DNA of 34,027 nucleotides, taken from assembly GCA_001184405.1 (NCBI GenBank), contig LFMX01000049.1, forward strand, positions 1-34,027, read 5' to 3'. The notes under the pieces were generated by a model, which searched no databases, was not told the DNA's origin, and worked only from the letters and a program-made list of their open reading frames with translations. This DNA is from Candidatus Burkholderia humilis (GTDB taxonomy: Bacteria > Pseudomonadota > Gammaproteobacteria > Burkholderiales > Burkholderiaceae). Below, one piece after another: positions 18,920-27,170 of the stretch (position 1 is its first letter; each line of letters opens with the position of its first letter). Both the position numbers and the translations under genes were made by a program.

Positions 18920-20313
18920 TTACGACTTCGAGCGTGCTTGCGCTCCGCCTCGCAGATCGGTCAGAAAACGGTCACGCCACGCGCCCAGATCGAACTTGCG
19001 CAGCGCCGCCATGTTGGTTTCGTAGCGCTGTTTGCGCTCGGCGAGCGGCATGGCGAGCGCGCGGCCGATGGCATCGGCGGTGCCGACGATATTGTGCGGA
19101 TTCACCATCACCGCGCCCGTCATTTCGCCCGCCGCGCCCGCGAATTGCGACAGCACGAGCACGCCGGGATCGTCCGGATTCTGCGCGGCGACATATTCCT
19201 TCGCGACGAGATTCATGCCATCGCGCAGCGGCGTGACAAGCCCGATCTGCGTTCGCGGAACAGCGACATCAGCTTCCAGCGGTCATAGCGCTGGTTGAGA
19301 TAGCGGATCGGCGTGTAGTCGAGACCAGAGTAACGTCCGTTGTGCGCCCCGCTTCGTATTCCAAATTCTGGCGAATCTGCTGATATGTCTCGACATCGGC
19401 CCGCGTCGGCGGCGCGATCTGCACGAGCGTGACATTGCCGCGCCACTCCGGCGATTTCTCCAGAAACTCCTCGAGCGCGCGAAAGCGCCTCGACGAGGCC
19501 CTTCGAGTAATCGAGCCGGTCCACGCTCATGATGAGCTTGCGTTCTTCGAGACTCTGCTTCAGATCCATCACATCCTGACGCGCTTCGCCGCGCTCGGCC
19601 TGCTCCGCGATCTCATCCGGAAACACGCCGATCCGATACACACCCGTGCGCAGCGTGCGCCCGAACGCCTCGACCTGATTGCCCGATACCGTGCCGTGCG
19701 CGTGGCGGCGGATGTAATCGTGGAAAGCGAGTTCATCGCTTTCGGTCTGGAAGCCGACGACGTCGTAGCAGCACAGCGACTTCACCAGTTCCTCGTGCGG
19801 CGGAATGTTCAACAGAATCTGCGGCGACGGAAACGGGATGTGCAGAAAGAATCCGGTGCGATTCGTAATGCCCGCCGAACGTAGCGATTCGGCAAACGGA
19901 ATCAGATGATAGTCATGCACCCAGATGATGTCGTCCGGCTCCAGCAGCTTGATGAGCTTGTGCGCGAGCCACGCATTCACGTGCCGATACCCCGCGTATT
20001 CCTCGCGATCGTACACAGCGAGATCGTTGCGATAGTGAAAGACCGGCCACAGTTCCGCGTTGGAAAAGCCGAGGTAATACTGGTCGTAATCCTTCTTCGA
20101 TAAACCGACGGTCGCGAACGTCACCGCGCCGTTCTGCTCCAGCTTCGGTCCCTGGTTCGCGACGCTTTCGATCACGACATCGCCACTCCATCCGAACCAG
20201 ACGCCGCCGGTTTCCTTCAGCGCGCCGAATATGCCGACAGCGAGGCCGCCTGCGGAGCCTTTGGTTTCGGTCGGCGTGGCGACCCGGTTGGATACGACGA
20301 TCAGACGGCTCAT
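18920..20313 (-). pseudogene. otsA: Trehalose-6-phosphate synthase, broken
   Basis: OtsA makes trehalose-6-phosphate from UDP-glucose and glucose-6-phosphate for osmotic and desiccation protection. The start at 20313 has AAGGAG upstream and reads MSRLIVVSNRVA. Family motifs GGLAVG, WVHDYHLIPFAE and DRLDYSKG are present. Frameshifts near 19486, 19342 and 19253 follow. Between them the reading VTLVQIAPPTRADVETYQQI, then [20 protein letters not shown], is recovered in changing frames. The final part ([15 protein letters not shown], with the EYVAAQ sugar-nucleotide site) runs to the stop at 18920. Expected length is about 465 residues, so no large piece is missing. No otsB phosphatase is present in the window. 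Confidence 0.9.
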
Positions 20314-20384
20314 TCCTGCTCCTTACGTATTTTCGAGACTGACTTGATTTTCGATCAAAAAGCGGCGATGCGTGGTTTGCAGCG

Positions 20385-21661
20385 TCAAGACCGGCCCTTC
20401 TCAGCGGACGATGCCGCCGTCGATGCCGCCGCATTCGTGCGCGGATCCAGCCCGGTGCGCTCGCCACGGCTGGCGACGGGATCGGCGACGGGATCGGCGA
20501 CGGGATCGGCGGCGGTATCGACGGTGCTGGCGGTCGGCAGCGTACCGCTGGTCCGTTCGAGCGGCGGCGCGAGATCGATATGCTGCTGATCGCTCGACAA
20601 ATCTGCCCGCGCGCGTGGCAGATAATGCGGATACGCCGCCTGCACGAAATTCCACCAGCCCTTCGCGCACACGGCATCGCAAATCCCAGTTGAGCGCCGA
20701 ATCGAACGAACTGACGAGCACGCGAAGCTGCACGATGCGGTCGGTGGCGTCGGTGACTTGCAGCACCTGCACGCGGCCATCCCATTCCGGCGCATGCGCG
20801 AGAATGCGCTTCAGTTCCTCGCGCAGCGGCTTGATCGGCATGCGGTAATCGACATAAAGAAACACCGTGCCGATGATCTGCGAGCTATTACGCGTCCAGT
20901 TCGTAAACGGATTTTCGATGAACCATTACAGCGGCACGATCAGCCGCCGCTGGTCCCAAATGCGGATCGACACATACGTGCCGGTGATTTCCTCGACACG
21001 TCCCCATTCGCCCTGAATGACGACGACATTGTCGAGACGGATCGGCTGCGACAGCGCGATCTGCAAACCCGCGATCAGGTTTCCGAGCACCGGCCGCGCC
21101 GCGATACCGGCAACGAGTCCCGCCACCCCCGCCGACGCCAGCAAACTCGCGCCGATCTGACGCACGCTCGGAAACGCCATCAGCGCCGCGCCGAACCCGA
21201 TGATGAAGATCACCACCATCACCAATCGTGCGAGCACCCGCGCCTGCGTATGAATGCGCCGCGCGTTGAGATTGTCTTCGGCGTCGAGCGGATGCGCCTG
21301 CACGATCGCCTCGCCGACCGCGCCCGCCGAACGAATGGCGAGAAACGTCATCGATGCGATCAGCGCGACGGTTTCCATGTCGCGCAACACGCCGATGAAC
21401 GGCAGCGCATCGGGCGCTTCGAAGATCACGAAGGATCGCAAGGATGATGAGCAGGATGAGCGCGGGGGTATCAATATACCGCAGCACGACGCTCATCAGC
21501 GGATAAGGCCGCGCGATACGCACGAGGATGCGCGCGCCGACGCGATGCACGCCAATGGCAACGATGATCGCAATGGCAGCCACGCCGAGCGCGCCGAGCC
21601 AGGTGCCGAGCGGCCGTTCGGCTAACTCGATGAAGCGGTCGAAAGAGGATGGCATGAGCAT
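20385..21661 (-). pseudogene. MscS-family mechanosensitive channel, broken
   Basis: The ATG at 21661 begins MLMPSSFDRFIELAERP and the first helices. A shift near 21440 leads to FVIFEAPDALPFIGVLRD and more helices. The pore-lining helix VRQIGASLLASAGVAGLVAG and the MscS beta domain (RLDNVVVIQGEWGRVEEIT, then WDQRRLIVPL) follow. A TAA at 20926-20928 stands where VPLQWFIENPF is expected (CAA to TAA). The frame then resumes and shifts again near 20650 before a low-complexity C-terminal tail with DPVA repeats, ending at 20385. The intact protein would be about 425 residues. Such channels release solutes on osmotic downshock. The position just upstream of otsA suggests an osmotic-stress cluster. 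Confidence 0.88.
20472..20519. repeat. 12-base tandem repeat, three and a half copies
   Basis: GGCGACGGGATC is repeated perfectly at 20472-20483, 20484-20495 and 20496-20507, followed by a degenerate copy to 20519. On the coding minus strand each unit encodes DPVA in the tail of the MscS-type channel. Copy number could vary without changing the frame. Confidence 0.88.
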
Positions 21662-21761
21662 CGCGGAATCGGCCTCGTCAAAGGGGGATACGGCGGTCGC
21701 ACTGCACGTCGGGTCGTGCGGATTTCATGCGATCCCTGAGGCAAGCGCAATGCCTGCCCCA

Positions 21762-21791
21762 AAGACAGCGGCCGGGCGAACCCGGCCGCGT
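21762..21791 (-). terminator. Terminator after the Rap1a/Tai-like gene
   Basis: A perfect nine-base stem (GCGGCCGGG at 21768-21776, CCCGGCCGC at 21781-21789) with a four-base loop lies 13 bases after the stop of the minus-strand gene at 21803. On the minus strand TGTCTTT follows the stem. Confidence 0.7.
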
Positions 21792-21802
21792 TCAACGTGC
21801 AA

Positions 21803-22162
21803 TCAGTAGCGGTCCGCCTTGCAGGGGAACGCCTTGCCGAGGCCGAGCGAGATCATGGTCGTCGCGTTGAAAGCGGCCTTGTCCGGGTTGTTGGCGATGT
21901 ACTTGCGCACCGCTTCGGTCAGTTGTTGCGGCTTCACATCGGCCGGCAGGCAGAAATACTGGCCGACTTGCGGCCCGGTCGTGCCGCCGATCGCTTCGAT
22001 CGTGTTGTACACGCCGACCGCCGCGCCTTCGATATACGCGGCGCACGCCGTGCGCGAGTTGGGGTCCGTTTTGGTGCAGAGCTTGTTCAAATCGTAGCCG
22101 GTGAAGGCGAACGCGCAAACCGGCGTCGCGAGTGCACAGGCGAGGACGAGTTCCTGCAGCAT
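21803..22162 (-). CDS. Rap1a/Tai-like secreted small protein
   Basis: This 119-residue protein has a short signal peptide (MLQELVLACALATPVCAFAF) and a mature part with spaced cysteines. It carries the pattern CTKTD, then CAAYIEGAAVGVYNTIEAI, and FCLPADVKPQQLTEAVRKYI. This pattern resembles the Rap1a/Tai domain. Named members are periplasmic immunity proteins against type VI secretion amidases, but many relatives in proteobacteria stand alone and may have other roles. I chose the ATG at 22162 because AAGGAAG precedes it and the signal peptide begins there. An in-frame upstream extension is hydrophilic and has no binding site. No amidase-type effector is next to it. The gene is intact and has its own terminator. 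Confidence 0.65.
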   Translation of the reverse strand: MLQELVLACALATPVCAFAFTGYDLNKLCTKTDPNSRTACAAYIEGAAVGVYNTIEAIGGTTGPQVGQYFCLPADVKPQQLTEAVRKYIANNPDKAAFNATTMISLGLGKAFPCKADRY

Positions 22163-22250
22163 GATCTTCCTTTTATGTTGAGCGGCGGATAAGTGGGACG
22201 ATGCGGACGCGCCCGAGTGCGCCCGCTTCCGGCTGAAAAGCCAAGGGGTC

Positions 22251-22982
22251 TTATTTTGCACCGTTTGTACCATTCGTTCTATTCGAACCGCTCGTGTTTG
22301 TGTTGCCCGTCATGGCGTTCAGGCGCGCCTTCAGACCTTCGGCGACATCCTTCTCGTTGTACTTGGCGGCGAAATCCGCCGCCGTCATGCCGATCTGATT
22401 CTTGATGCGCAAGTTCGCGCCCTCGTCGAGCAGCAGCTTGCACATCGACAGATGCCCGCCACGCGCAGCCATCATCAGCGGCGTGGTGCCGTTGGGCGAA
22501 CCGGCATCGATATAGGCCGAATGGTCGAGCAGGATTTTCACGATGTCGTCATGCCCGTTGGTCGCCGCGTAGTGCAGCGGCGTCCAGCCTTTCTTGTTCA
22601 CTTCGGCATCCTTCGCGATCAGCAGATTCACGAAGGTCGCATCGCCGTTGAGCGCGGCGAGCATCATAGCGTTTTCGCCGACGGGATCGAGCTTTTCCAG
22701 ATCGATGTTCGGGTTATCGGCAAGCAACTGGCCCACCTTGTCCGACTTCTCGCGCGCCGCGATGATGAGAATCGGCGTGCCGGTGTTATCGACCGTGTTC
22801 GGGTCCGCGCCCTGCGTGAGCGCCTTCTTGACCGCGTTCACATCGTCGAACTTGACGGCCTTGATCAGCGAGTCCACGGATGCCGCCCACACCGGTTGCG
22901 CGAAAGCACACTCGGCGAGCAAGGCGGCCGCGAAAAATCCGCGAACGGAGGAGCGGGAGAAAAGCGTCGAATGAGTGTTCAT
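22251..22982 (-). CDS. Secreted ankyrin-repeat protein
   Basis: This 243-residue protein has a signal peptide (about residues 1-33, ending PVWAAS) and about five ankyrin repeats. Clear repeat phrases are VKKALTQGADPNTVDNTG, GENAMMLAALNGDATFVNLL, KGWTPLHYAATNGHDDIVKI and GTTPLMMAARGGHLSMCKLL. The C-terminal tail after residue 225 is low-complexity, rich in Asn, Thr, Gly and Ser. Ankyrin repeats bind other proteins, so this is probably a periplasmic or envelope adaptor whose partner is unknown. The start at 22982 has GAAGG seven bases upstream. It follows tatD by 29 bases and is probably the distal gene of the mltG-tmk-holB operon. It is intact. Confidence 0.85.
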   Translation of the reverse strand: MNTHSTLFSRSSVRGFFAAALLAECAFAQPVWAASVDSLIKAVKFDDVNAVKKALTQGADPNTVDNTGTPILIIAAREKSDKVGQLLADNPNIDLEKLDPVGENAMMLAALNGDATFVNLLIAKDAEVNKKGWTPLHYAATNGHDDIVKILLDHSAYIDAGSPNGTTPLMMAARGGHLSMCKLLLDEGANLRIKNQIGMTAADFAAKYNEKDVAEGLKARLNAMTGNTNTSGSNRTNGTNGAK

Positions 22983-23011
22983 AGTTCACCTTCTTATTTC
23001 ATGAATTCGGC

Positions 23012-23797
23012 TTAAACCGGCCGCGGTATCTTGAACAGCCGGAAGAAGTTGTCAGTCGTCGCCTGTGCGAGCGCTTCGTCCGTCACGTCGCGCAACTGCG
23101 CGATAAACCGTCCGACATAGCTCACGTAAGCAGGTTCATTCGGCTTGCCGCGATACGGCACCGGCGCGAGATAAGGCGAATCCGTTTCGATCAGCAAACG
23201 CTCGAGCGGCACGCGCCGCGCGACATCCTGCACGTCCGTCGCCTTCTTGAACGTGACGATGCCCGACAGCGAAATATGAAAGTTCTGCGCAAGCGCGGCT
23301 TTGGCGACATCCCACGTTTCGGTGAAGCAATGCATCACGCCGCCCGGCACGTCCGCGCGTTCTTCCTTCATGATGCGCAACGTGTCATCCGCCGACGAAC
23401 GCGTGTGGATGATCAGCGGCTTGCCCGTCTGGTGCGCCGCGCGGATATGCGTGCGAAAGCGCTCGCGCTGCCATTCCATATCTTCGATGCTGCGGCCTTC
23501 GAGCCGGTAATAATCCAGCCCGGTTTCGCCGATCGCGCAGACTTTCGGATGCTTTGCCAGTTCGACGAGCTCGGCGACACTCGGCTCCTTCGCCTCCTCG
23601 TGATCGGGATGCACGCCGACCGACGCGAAAACGTTGTCGTGCTGCTCGGCAATCGCGAGCACGGACGGCAGCGTTTCCAGATCGACGGACACGCACAGCG
23701 CGTGCGTGACATCGAGCTCGCGCATGTTCGCGAGCACGTCGGGCATGCGGTCCGCGAGCCCTTCGAAGTTGATATGACAGTGTGAATCGACAAACAT
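23012..23797 (-). CDS. TatD-family metal-dependent deoxyribonuclease
   Basis: This 261-residue TIM-barrel hydrolase of the TatD family (YcfH type) has all metal ligands: the HxH pair in DSHCHINFEG, the glutamate in IGETGLDYY, histidines in IIHTR and MHCFTE, and the aspartate in ETDSPYLAPVP. Relatives are 3'-exonucleases or D-aminoacyl-tRNA-processing-like hydrolases. The housekeeping role is not fully settled. The ATG at 23797 is preceded by AAGGAG, which overlaps the stop of the upstream GNAT gene, so the two are tightly coupled. A longer reading upstream is not supported. Placement after holB is the usual arrangement in many bacteria. It is intact. Confidence 0.93.
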   Translation of the reverse strand: MFVDSHCHINFEGLADRMPDVLANMRELDVTHALCVSVDLETLPSVLAIAEQHDNVFASVGVHPDHEEAKEPSVAELVELAKHPKVCAIGETGLDYYRLEGRSIEDMEWQRERFRTHIRAAHQTGKPLIIHTRSSADDTLRIMKEERADVPGGVMHCFTETWDVAKAALAQNFHISLSGIVTFKKATDVQDVARRVPLERLLIETDSPYLAPVPYRGKPNEPAYVSYVGRFIAQLRDVTDEALAQATTDNFFRLFKIPRPV

Positions 23798-23807
23798 CGA
23801 AAACTCC

Positions 23808-24332
23808 TTACGCTGCGGCCGCCGCGATGTGCGGCGCATTGAGCCGCAATCCGACGATGACCAGATCGCGCTCGACGCCATCGAGCACCGCGACGCGCGG
23901 CAGCGTGCCCCACGTCTCGAAACCGAAGCCCGCGAAGAGGCACATGCTCGGCTCGTTATGGCCGAAGATGAAGCCGAGCACGGTATCGACGTTCAGCGAC
24001 GGCGCTTTATCGAGCACTTCACGCAGCAGTTGCTTGCCGAGCCCTCTGCCGCGCGCGCGTTCGTCCAGGTAGATGCTCACTTCAACCGTGCGCGCATAAG
24101 CCGGACGGCCATAGAAATCCGAAAAGCTCAGCCACGCGATCACATCGCCGCCCTCTTCCACGACCCACAGCGGACGCGTGTCGGGTCCGTGCGCCTGAAA
24201 CCACGTCAAACGGCTTTCGACCGTGACCGGATCGAGGTCGGCCGTCACCTGACGCGAGGCAATCGTCGAATTGTAGATGGCGACGATGGCAGGCAAGTCG
24301 TCGAACGTGGCGTCGCGGTAGTTGAGGCTCAT
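23808..24332 (-). CDS. GNAT-family N-acetyltransferase (PAT-like)
   Basis: This 174-residue acetyltransferase resembles phosphinothricin/methionine-sulfoximine acetyltransferases (PAT, YncA or MddA type). It opens YRDATFDDLPAIVAIYNSTI, as these do, and has the acetyl-CoA-binding motif ERARGRGLGKQLL (QxxGxG/A type). Further family phrases are VEVSIYLDERARG and GFGFETWGTLPRVA. It would move acetyl from acetyl-CoA to a small amine-bearing compound. The real substrate cannot be told. It sits between holB and tatD with gaps of 33 and 10 bases, so it is co-transcribed with housekeeping genes. The binding site before its start is weak. It is intact. Confidence 0.88.
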   Translation of the reverse strand: MSLNYRDATFDDLPAIVAIYNSTIASRQVTADLDPVTVESRLTWFQAHGPDTRPLWVVEEGGDVIAWLSFSDFYGRPAYARTVEVSIYLDERARGRGLGKQLLREVLDKAPSLNVDTVLGFIFGHNEPSMCLFAGFGFETWGTLPRVAVLDGVERDLVIVGLRLNAPHIAAAAA

Positions 24333-24365
24333 AAAGTCTTCGAAGTTCTACGTTGGCGTGTGATG

Positions 24366-25409
24366 TCAGGCGGCGAAAATGCCGCGATAAGCGATGAACA
24401 GTTCCTCGAACACGAGCCGTGCGTTCAGCGGATGATTTTCCACCGCGCGCTGACGCGTGACCGTCTTCATATACGCGGCGAGCGCGGCCGGATTGGCGGC
24501 TTGCGCGCATCGGCTCAATGCTTTCGATGCGCCCGGAAAATAGCGCGGACGGCCTGCGGTACGCTGCGCGAGGACATCGTAGAGCCAGCGTTGCAGCCAG
24601 CTGAGCACCAGCGGTACCAGCAGCTTCTGCAGATTTTCGCCGCACGCGAAGGCATCGCAGTTAGGGCCGGCGGCGAGTTGCGCCAGCGTGAAATCGCGCA
24701 GCGCGCGGTTTTCGTCGTGCGACAGCGCGAGTGCGTTCAGCGGCGCGCCGCCAGCTTCAGCCAAAAGCGCCGCGGCGTCGTTCACGCCTTGGGCTTCGAG
24801 CCATGCGCGGGCATCGGCGGGATTCGGGACGCTCATCGGCCACTGGCGGCATCGGCTGATGATGGTCGGCAGCAAACGGTCGATGTGCGCCGACACCATC
24901 AGAAACACGACGCCCGGCGGCGGTTCTTCCAGCGTTTTCAGCAACGCGTTCGCTGCCGCGACATTGAGCGCTTCCGCCGGATACAGCAGCACCACACGCA
25001 TGCCGCCGCGATGCGACCCGAGCGCGCAAAAGTCCAGCAGCGCGCGCACCTGTTCGATCTTGATTTCCTTGCTCGGCGCGCGCGTTTTCTTGCCTTCGTC
25101 GCCATCGGCTTTGTCGGCGGAGGCATCGGACGATGCATCGCCCGCCACGGCGAGACCCGCGAGCGCTTCGGGCAGCACGACGCGGTAATCCGGATGATTG
25201 CCCTGCGAGAACCACAGACACGCCGGACACTTGCCGCACGGCTCGCCATTCGCGTGCGGCGTTTCGCACAGCAAACCCTGCGCGAGATGCTGCGCAAACT
25301 GAAATTTGCCGATGCCCGATTCGCCGTGTAGCAACAGCGCGTGCGGCCAGTGCGCGCGCAGTTGCTGGAGACGCTGCCAGTCATCGGTTTGCCAGGGATA
25401 ATAGATCAT
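24366..25409 (-). CDS. holB: DNA polymerase III delta' subunit
   Basis: HolB (347 residues) is the clamp-loader delta' subunit, part of the replication machinery. The N terminus has YPWQTDDWQRLQQL and a degenerate P-loop GESGIGKFQFA that lacks the Thr/Ser needed for normal ATP binding, as expected for delta'. A zinc-finger cysteine set lies in CETPHANGEPCGKCPACLW. Family phrases ANALLKTLEEPPPGVVFLM and SRCRQWPM (sensor region) follow. An acidic, Ala-rich insertion at about residues 88-110 (DASSDASADKADGDEGKK) is unusual but does not affect the core. It follows tmk by 18 bases. It is intact. Confidence 0.95.
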   Translation of the reverse strand: MIYYPWQTDDWQRLQQLRAHWPHALLLHGESGIGKFQFAQHLAQGLLCETPHANGEPCGKCPACLWFSQGNHPDYRVVLPEALAGLAVAGDASSDASADKADGDEGKKTRAPSKEIKIEQVRALLDFCALGSHRGGMRVVLLYPAEALNVAAANALLKTLEEPPPGVVFLMVSAHIDRLLPTIISRCRQWPMSVPNPADARAWLEAQGVNDAAALLAEAGGAPLNALALSHDENRALRDFTLAQLAAGPNCDAFACGENLQKLLVPLVLSWLQRWLYDVLAQRTAGRPRYFPGASKALSRCAQAANPAALAAYMKTVTRQRAVENHPLNARLVFEELFIAYRGIFAA

Positions 25410-25427
25410 CTCAATGTCCGTCTGCCG

Positions 25428-26048
25428 TTACAGCGCCGCGACCACATCTTCGAGCCGCTTGCGGATTTCATCGATCGAACGGGTCGAATCGACGATAAAA
25501 AACCGCTCCGGCGATTCCGCCGCGCGCCGCAAATATTCCGCCCGCGTGCGCTCGAAAAACGCTTCCGATTCGCTTTCGAACTTGTCCGGCGCACGTGCGG
25601 ACGAGCGGCGTTCGCTGGCGGTATCGGTCGGGATGTTGAACAGCACGGTCAGATCCGGCTGGAAGCCGCCCTGCACCCAGCGTTCCAGCGCTTCGAGCTT
25701 GTCGAGCGGCAGGCCGCGACCGCCGCCCTGATACGCGAACGTCGCGTCCGTGAAACGGTCCGACAGCACCCAGTCGCCGCGCGCGAGCGCCGGTTCGATC
25801 ACTTGCGCCAGATGCTCGCGCCGCGCGGCGAACATCAGCAGCGCTTCGGTTTCGAGGTCCATCGGCTGATTCAGCAAGATGCCGCGCAAGGTTTCGCCGA
25901 GCGCGGTGCCGCCGGGTTCGCGCGTCATGACGACTTCGGGATCGTGCGCGGCCAGCTTCGCCGCGAGTTGCTGGCGAAACCAGTCGAGATGCGTGGTTTT
26001 ACCCGCGCCATCGATGCCTTCGAACGTGATGAACTTGCCCCGCGCCAT
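25428..26048 (-). CDS. tmk: Thymidylate kinase
   Basis: Tmk (206 residues) phosphorylates dTMP to dTDP for DNA synthesis. The P-loop is [13 protein letters not shown] near the N terminus. The DR(X) motif and lid region are [30 protein letters not shown] matches the conserved TREPGGT nucleotide-binding loop. Its ATG at 26048 follows the mltG stop with no gap (TGA then ATG), so the genes are coupled. It is intact and of normal length. Confidence 0.96.
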   Translation of the reverse strand: MARGKFITFEGIDGAGKTTHLDWFRQQLAAKLAAHDPEVVMTREPGGTALGETLRGILLNQPMDLETEALLMFAARREHLAQVIEPALARGDWVLSDRFTDATFAYQGGGRGLPLDKLEALERWVQGGFQPDLTVLFNIPTDTASERRSSARAPDKFESESEAFFERTRAEYLRRAAESPERFFIVDSTRSIDEIRKRLEDVVAAL

Positions 26049-27059
26049 TCATTGACCCCGGATGTATTTGTCGACGGCCTTGTTGTGGTCGCCCAGATTG
26101 TCGGAAAAGATGCTGTTGCCGTTGCCGCGCGACACGAAATACAGCGCGCCGCTGGCGGCGGGATTGAGCGTGGCGGTCAGTGCGGCGACGCCCGGCAGCG
26201 CGATCGGCGTCGGTGGCAAACCCATGCGCGTGTAGGTATTGTACGGAGTGTCCGTCTGCAGGTCATTTTTCTTCAGATGACCGCCGTAAGCTGGCCCGAG
26301 ACCGTAGATCACGGTCGGGTCTGTCTGCAACGGCATGCCGATGCGCAACCGGTTCGCGAACACCGCTGCCACCAGCGGCCGATCCTGCGCGCGCCCCGTT
26401 TCCTTTTCGACGATCGACGCCATGATCAGCGCGTCATAAGGCGTCTTGTAAGGCAGATTCGGCGCGCGTGTGGCCCAGGCTTGGTCGAGACGCAGATGCA
26501 TCAGTTTGTACGCGCGTTTGTAGACGGCGAGATCACTTGTGCCTTTATCGAAGAGATACGTGTCCGGGAAAAACAGCCCTTCAGCGGACGTTTTATCGAT
26601 TTCCGCCGCGCCAATGGCTTTGAGCAAATCGATGTCCATCATGCCAACGGTGTCGTGCGTGAGCGCCGGATTGCCGTCCAGTTCGGCGCGCATTTTCTGC
26701 AGCGTCCAGCCTTCGATGACGGTCGCGACATACTCGTTGACATCGCCGCGCGCGATCTTTTCCAGCACTTCATACGGCGTCACGCCCGTTTTGAACGCGT
26801 AATTGCCCGATTTGAGCTGCGAGGACAGGCCGAGCACGCGCGTCATCAGCACGAATAATTCCGGCGCAACGGGCACACCGCCGCGATTCAGCTGAGTCGT
26901 GACGCTGCGCAGGCTGCTATGAGGCTTGATGGTGACGTCGAGTTCGGGCGTGGCGAGCGCGACCGGCCGATTGGCCCACCAATACACGCCGCGGGCGACA
27001 GCCGCCGCCAGCATCGCGACGAGCACCGCCGCCACGATGCATTTCTTAAGAAGGGACAT
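26049..27059 (-). CDS. mltG: Endolytic murein transglycosylase MltG
   Basis: MltG (336 residues, YceG family) cleaves nascent peptidoglycan glycan strands and sets their length. A membrane anchor lies at residues 8-28 (VAAVLVAMLAAAVARGVYWW region). A LysM-like part with GNYAFKTGVTPYEVL follows. The catalytic domain has the active-site glutamate in ASIVEKETG and family phrases LPYKTPYDALIMA, QTDPTVIYGLG, and NTYTRMGLPPTPI. It is the first gene of the minus-strand operon mltG-tmk-holB-GNAT-tatD. ygfZ diverges upstream, and 110 bases lie between the two starts. It is intact. Confidence 0.95.
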   Translation of the reverse strand: MSLLKKCIVAAVLVAMLAAAVARGVYWWANRPVALATPELDVTIKPHSSLRSVTTQLNRGGVPVAPELFVLMTRVLGLSSQLKSGNYAFKTGVTPYEVLEKIARGDVNEYVATVIEGWTLQKMRAELDGNPALTHDTVGMMDIDLLKAIGAAEIDKTSAEGLFFPDTYLFDKGTSDLAVYKRAYKLMHLRLDQAWATRAPNLPYKTPYDALIMASIVEKETGRAQDRPLVAAVFANRLRIGMPLQTDPTVIYGLGPAYGGHLKKNDLQTDTPYNTYTRMGLPPTPIALPGVAALTATLNPAASGALYFVSRGNGNSIFSDNLGDHNKAVDKYIRGQ

Positions 27060-27084
27060 GAAAACACGCTAGGAATAAGACCAA

Positions 27085-27090
27085 TATAAT
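27085..27090. promoter_or_regulatory. AT-rich core in the mltG/ygfZ divergent gap
   Basis: TATAAT at 27085-27090 and a surrounding AT-rich run lie in the 111-base gap between the divergent mltG and ygfZ starts. On the minus strand a CTGACC at 27111-27116 lies about 18 bases before TTATTA-like sequence. Promoter activity in either direction is plausible but undecided. Confidence 0.35.
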
Positions 27091-27170
27091 AACTTGCCCA
27101 GCCAAGCCCCGGTCAGAATGACCGAGACCGCATTGTCGAGATTGGCATAGGATTGACCGCTTCCCACACC

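Noticed and set aside
20460..20520. CRISPR-like array
   Set aside because: The repeats are 12-base direct tandem units without spacers, inside a coding tail. No CRISPR array or cas gene was seen in the window.
12261..20928. Stop-codon recoding as an explanation for in-frame stops
   Set aside because: Stops of all three kinds occur (TGA in rbsA, TAG in the glycosyltransferase and tnpC, TAA in the channel and rbsR), and frameshifts occur in the same genes. A single reassigned codon or selenocysteine cannot explain this.
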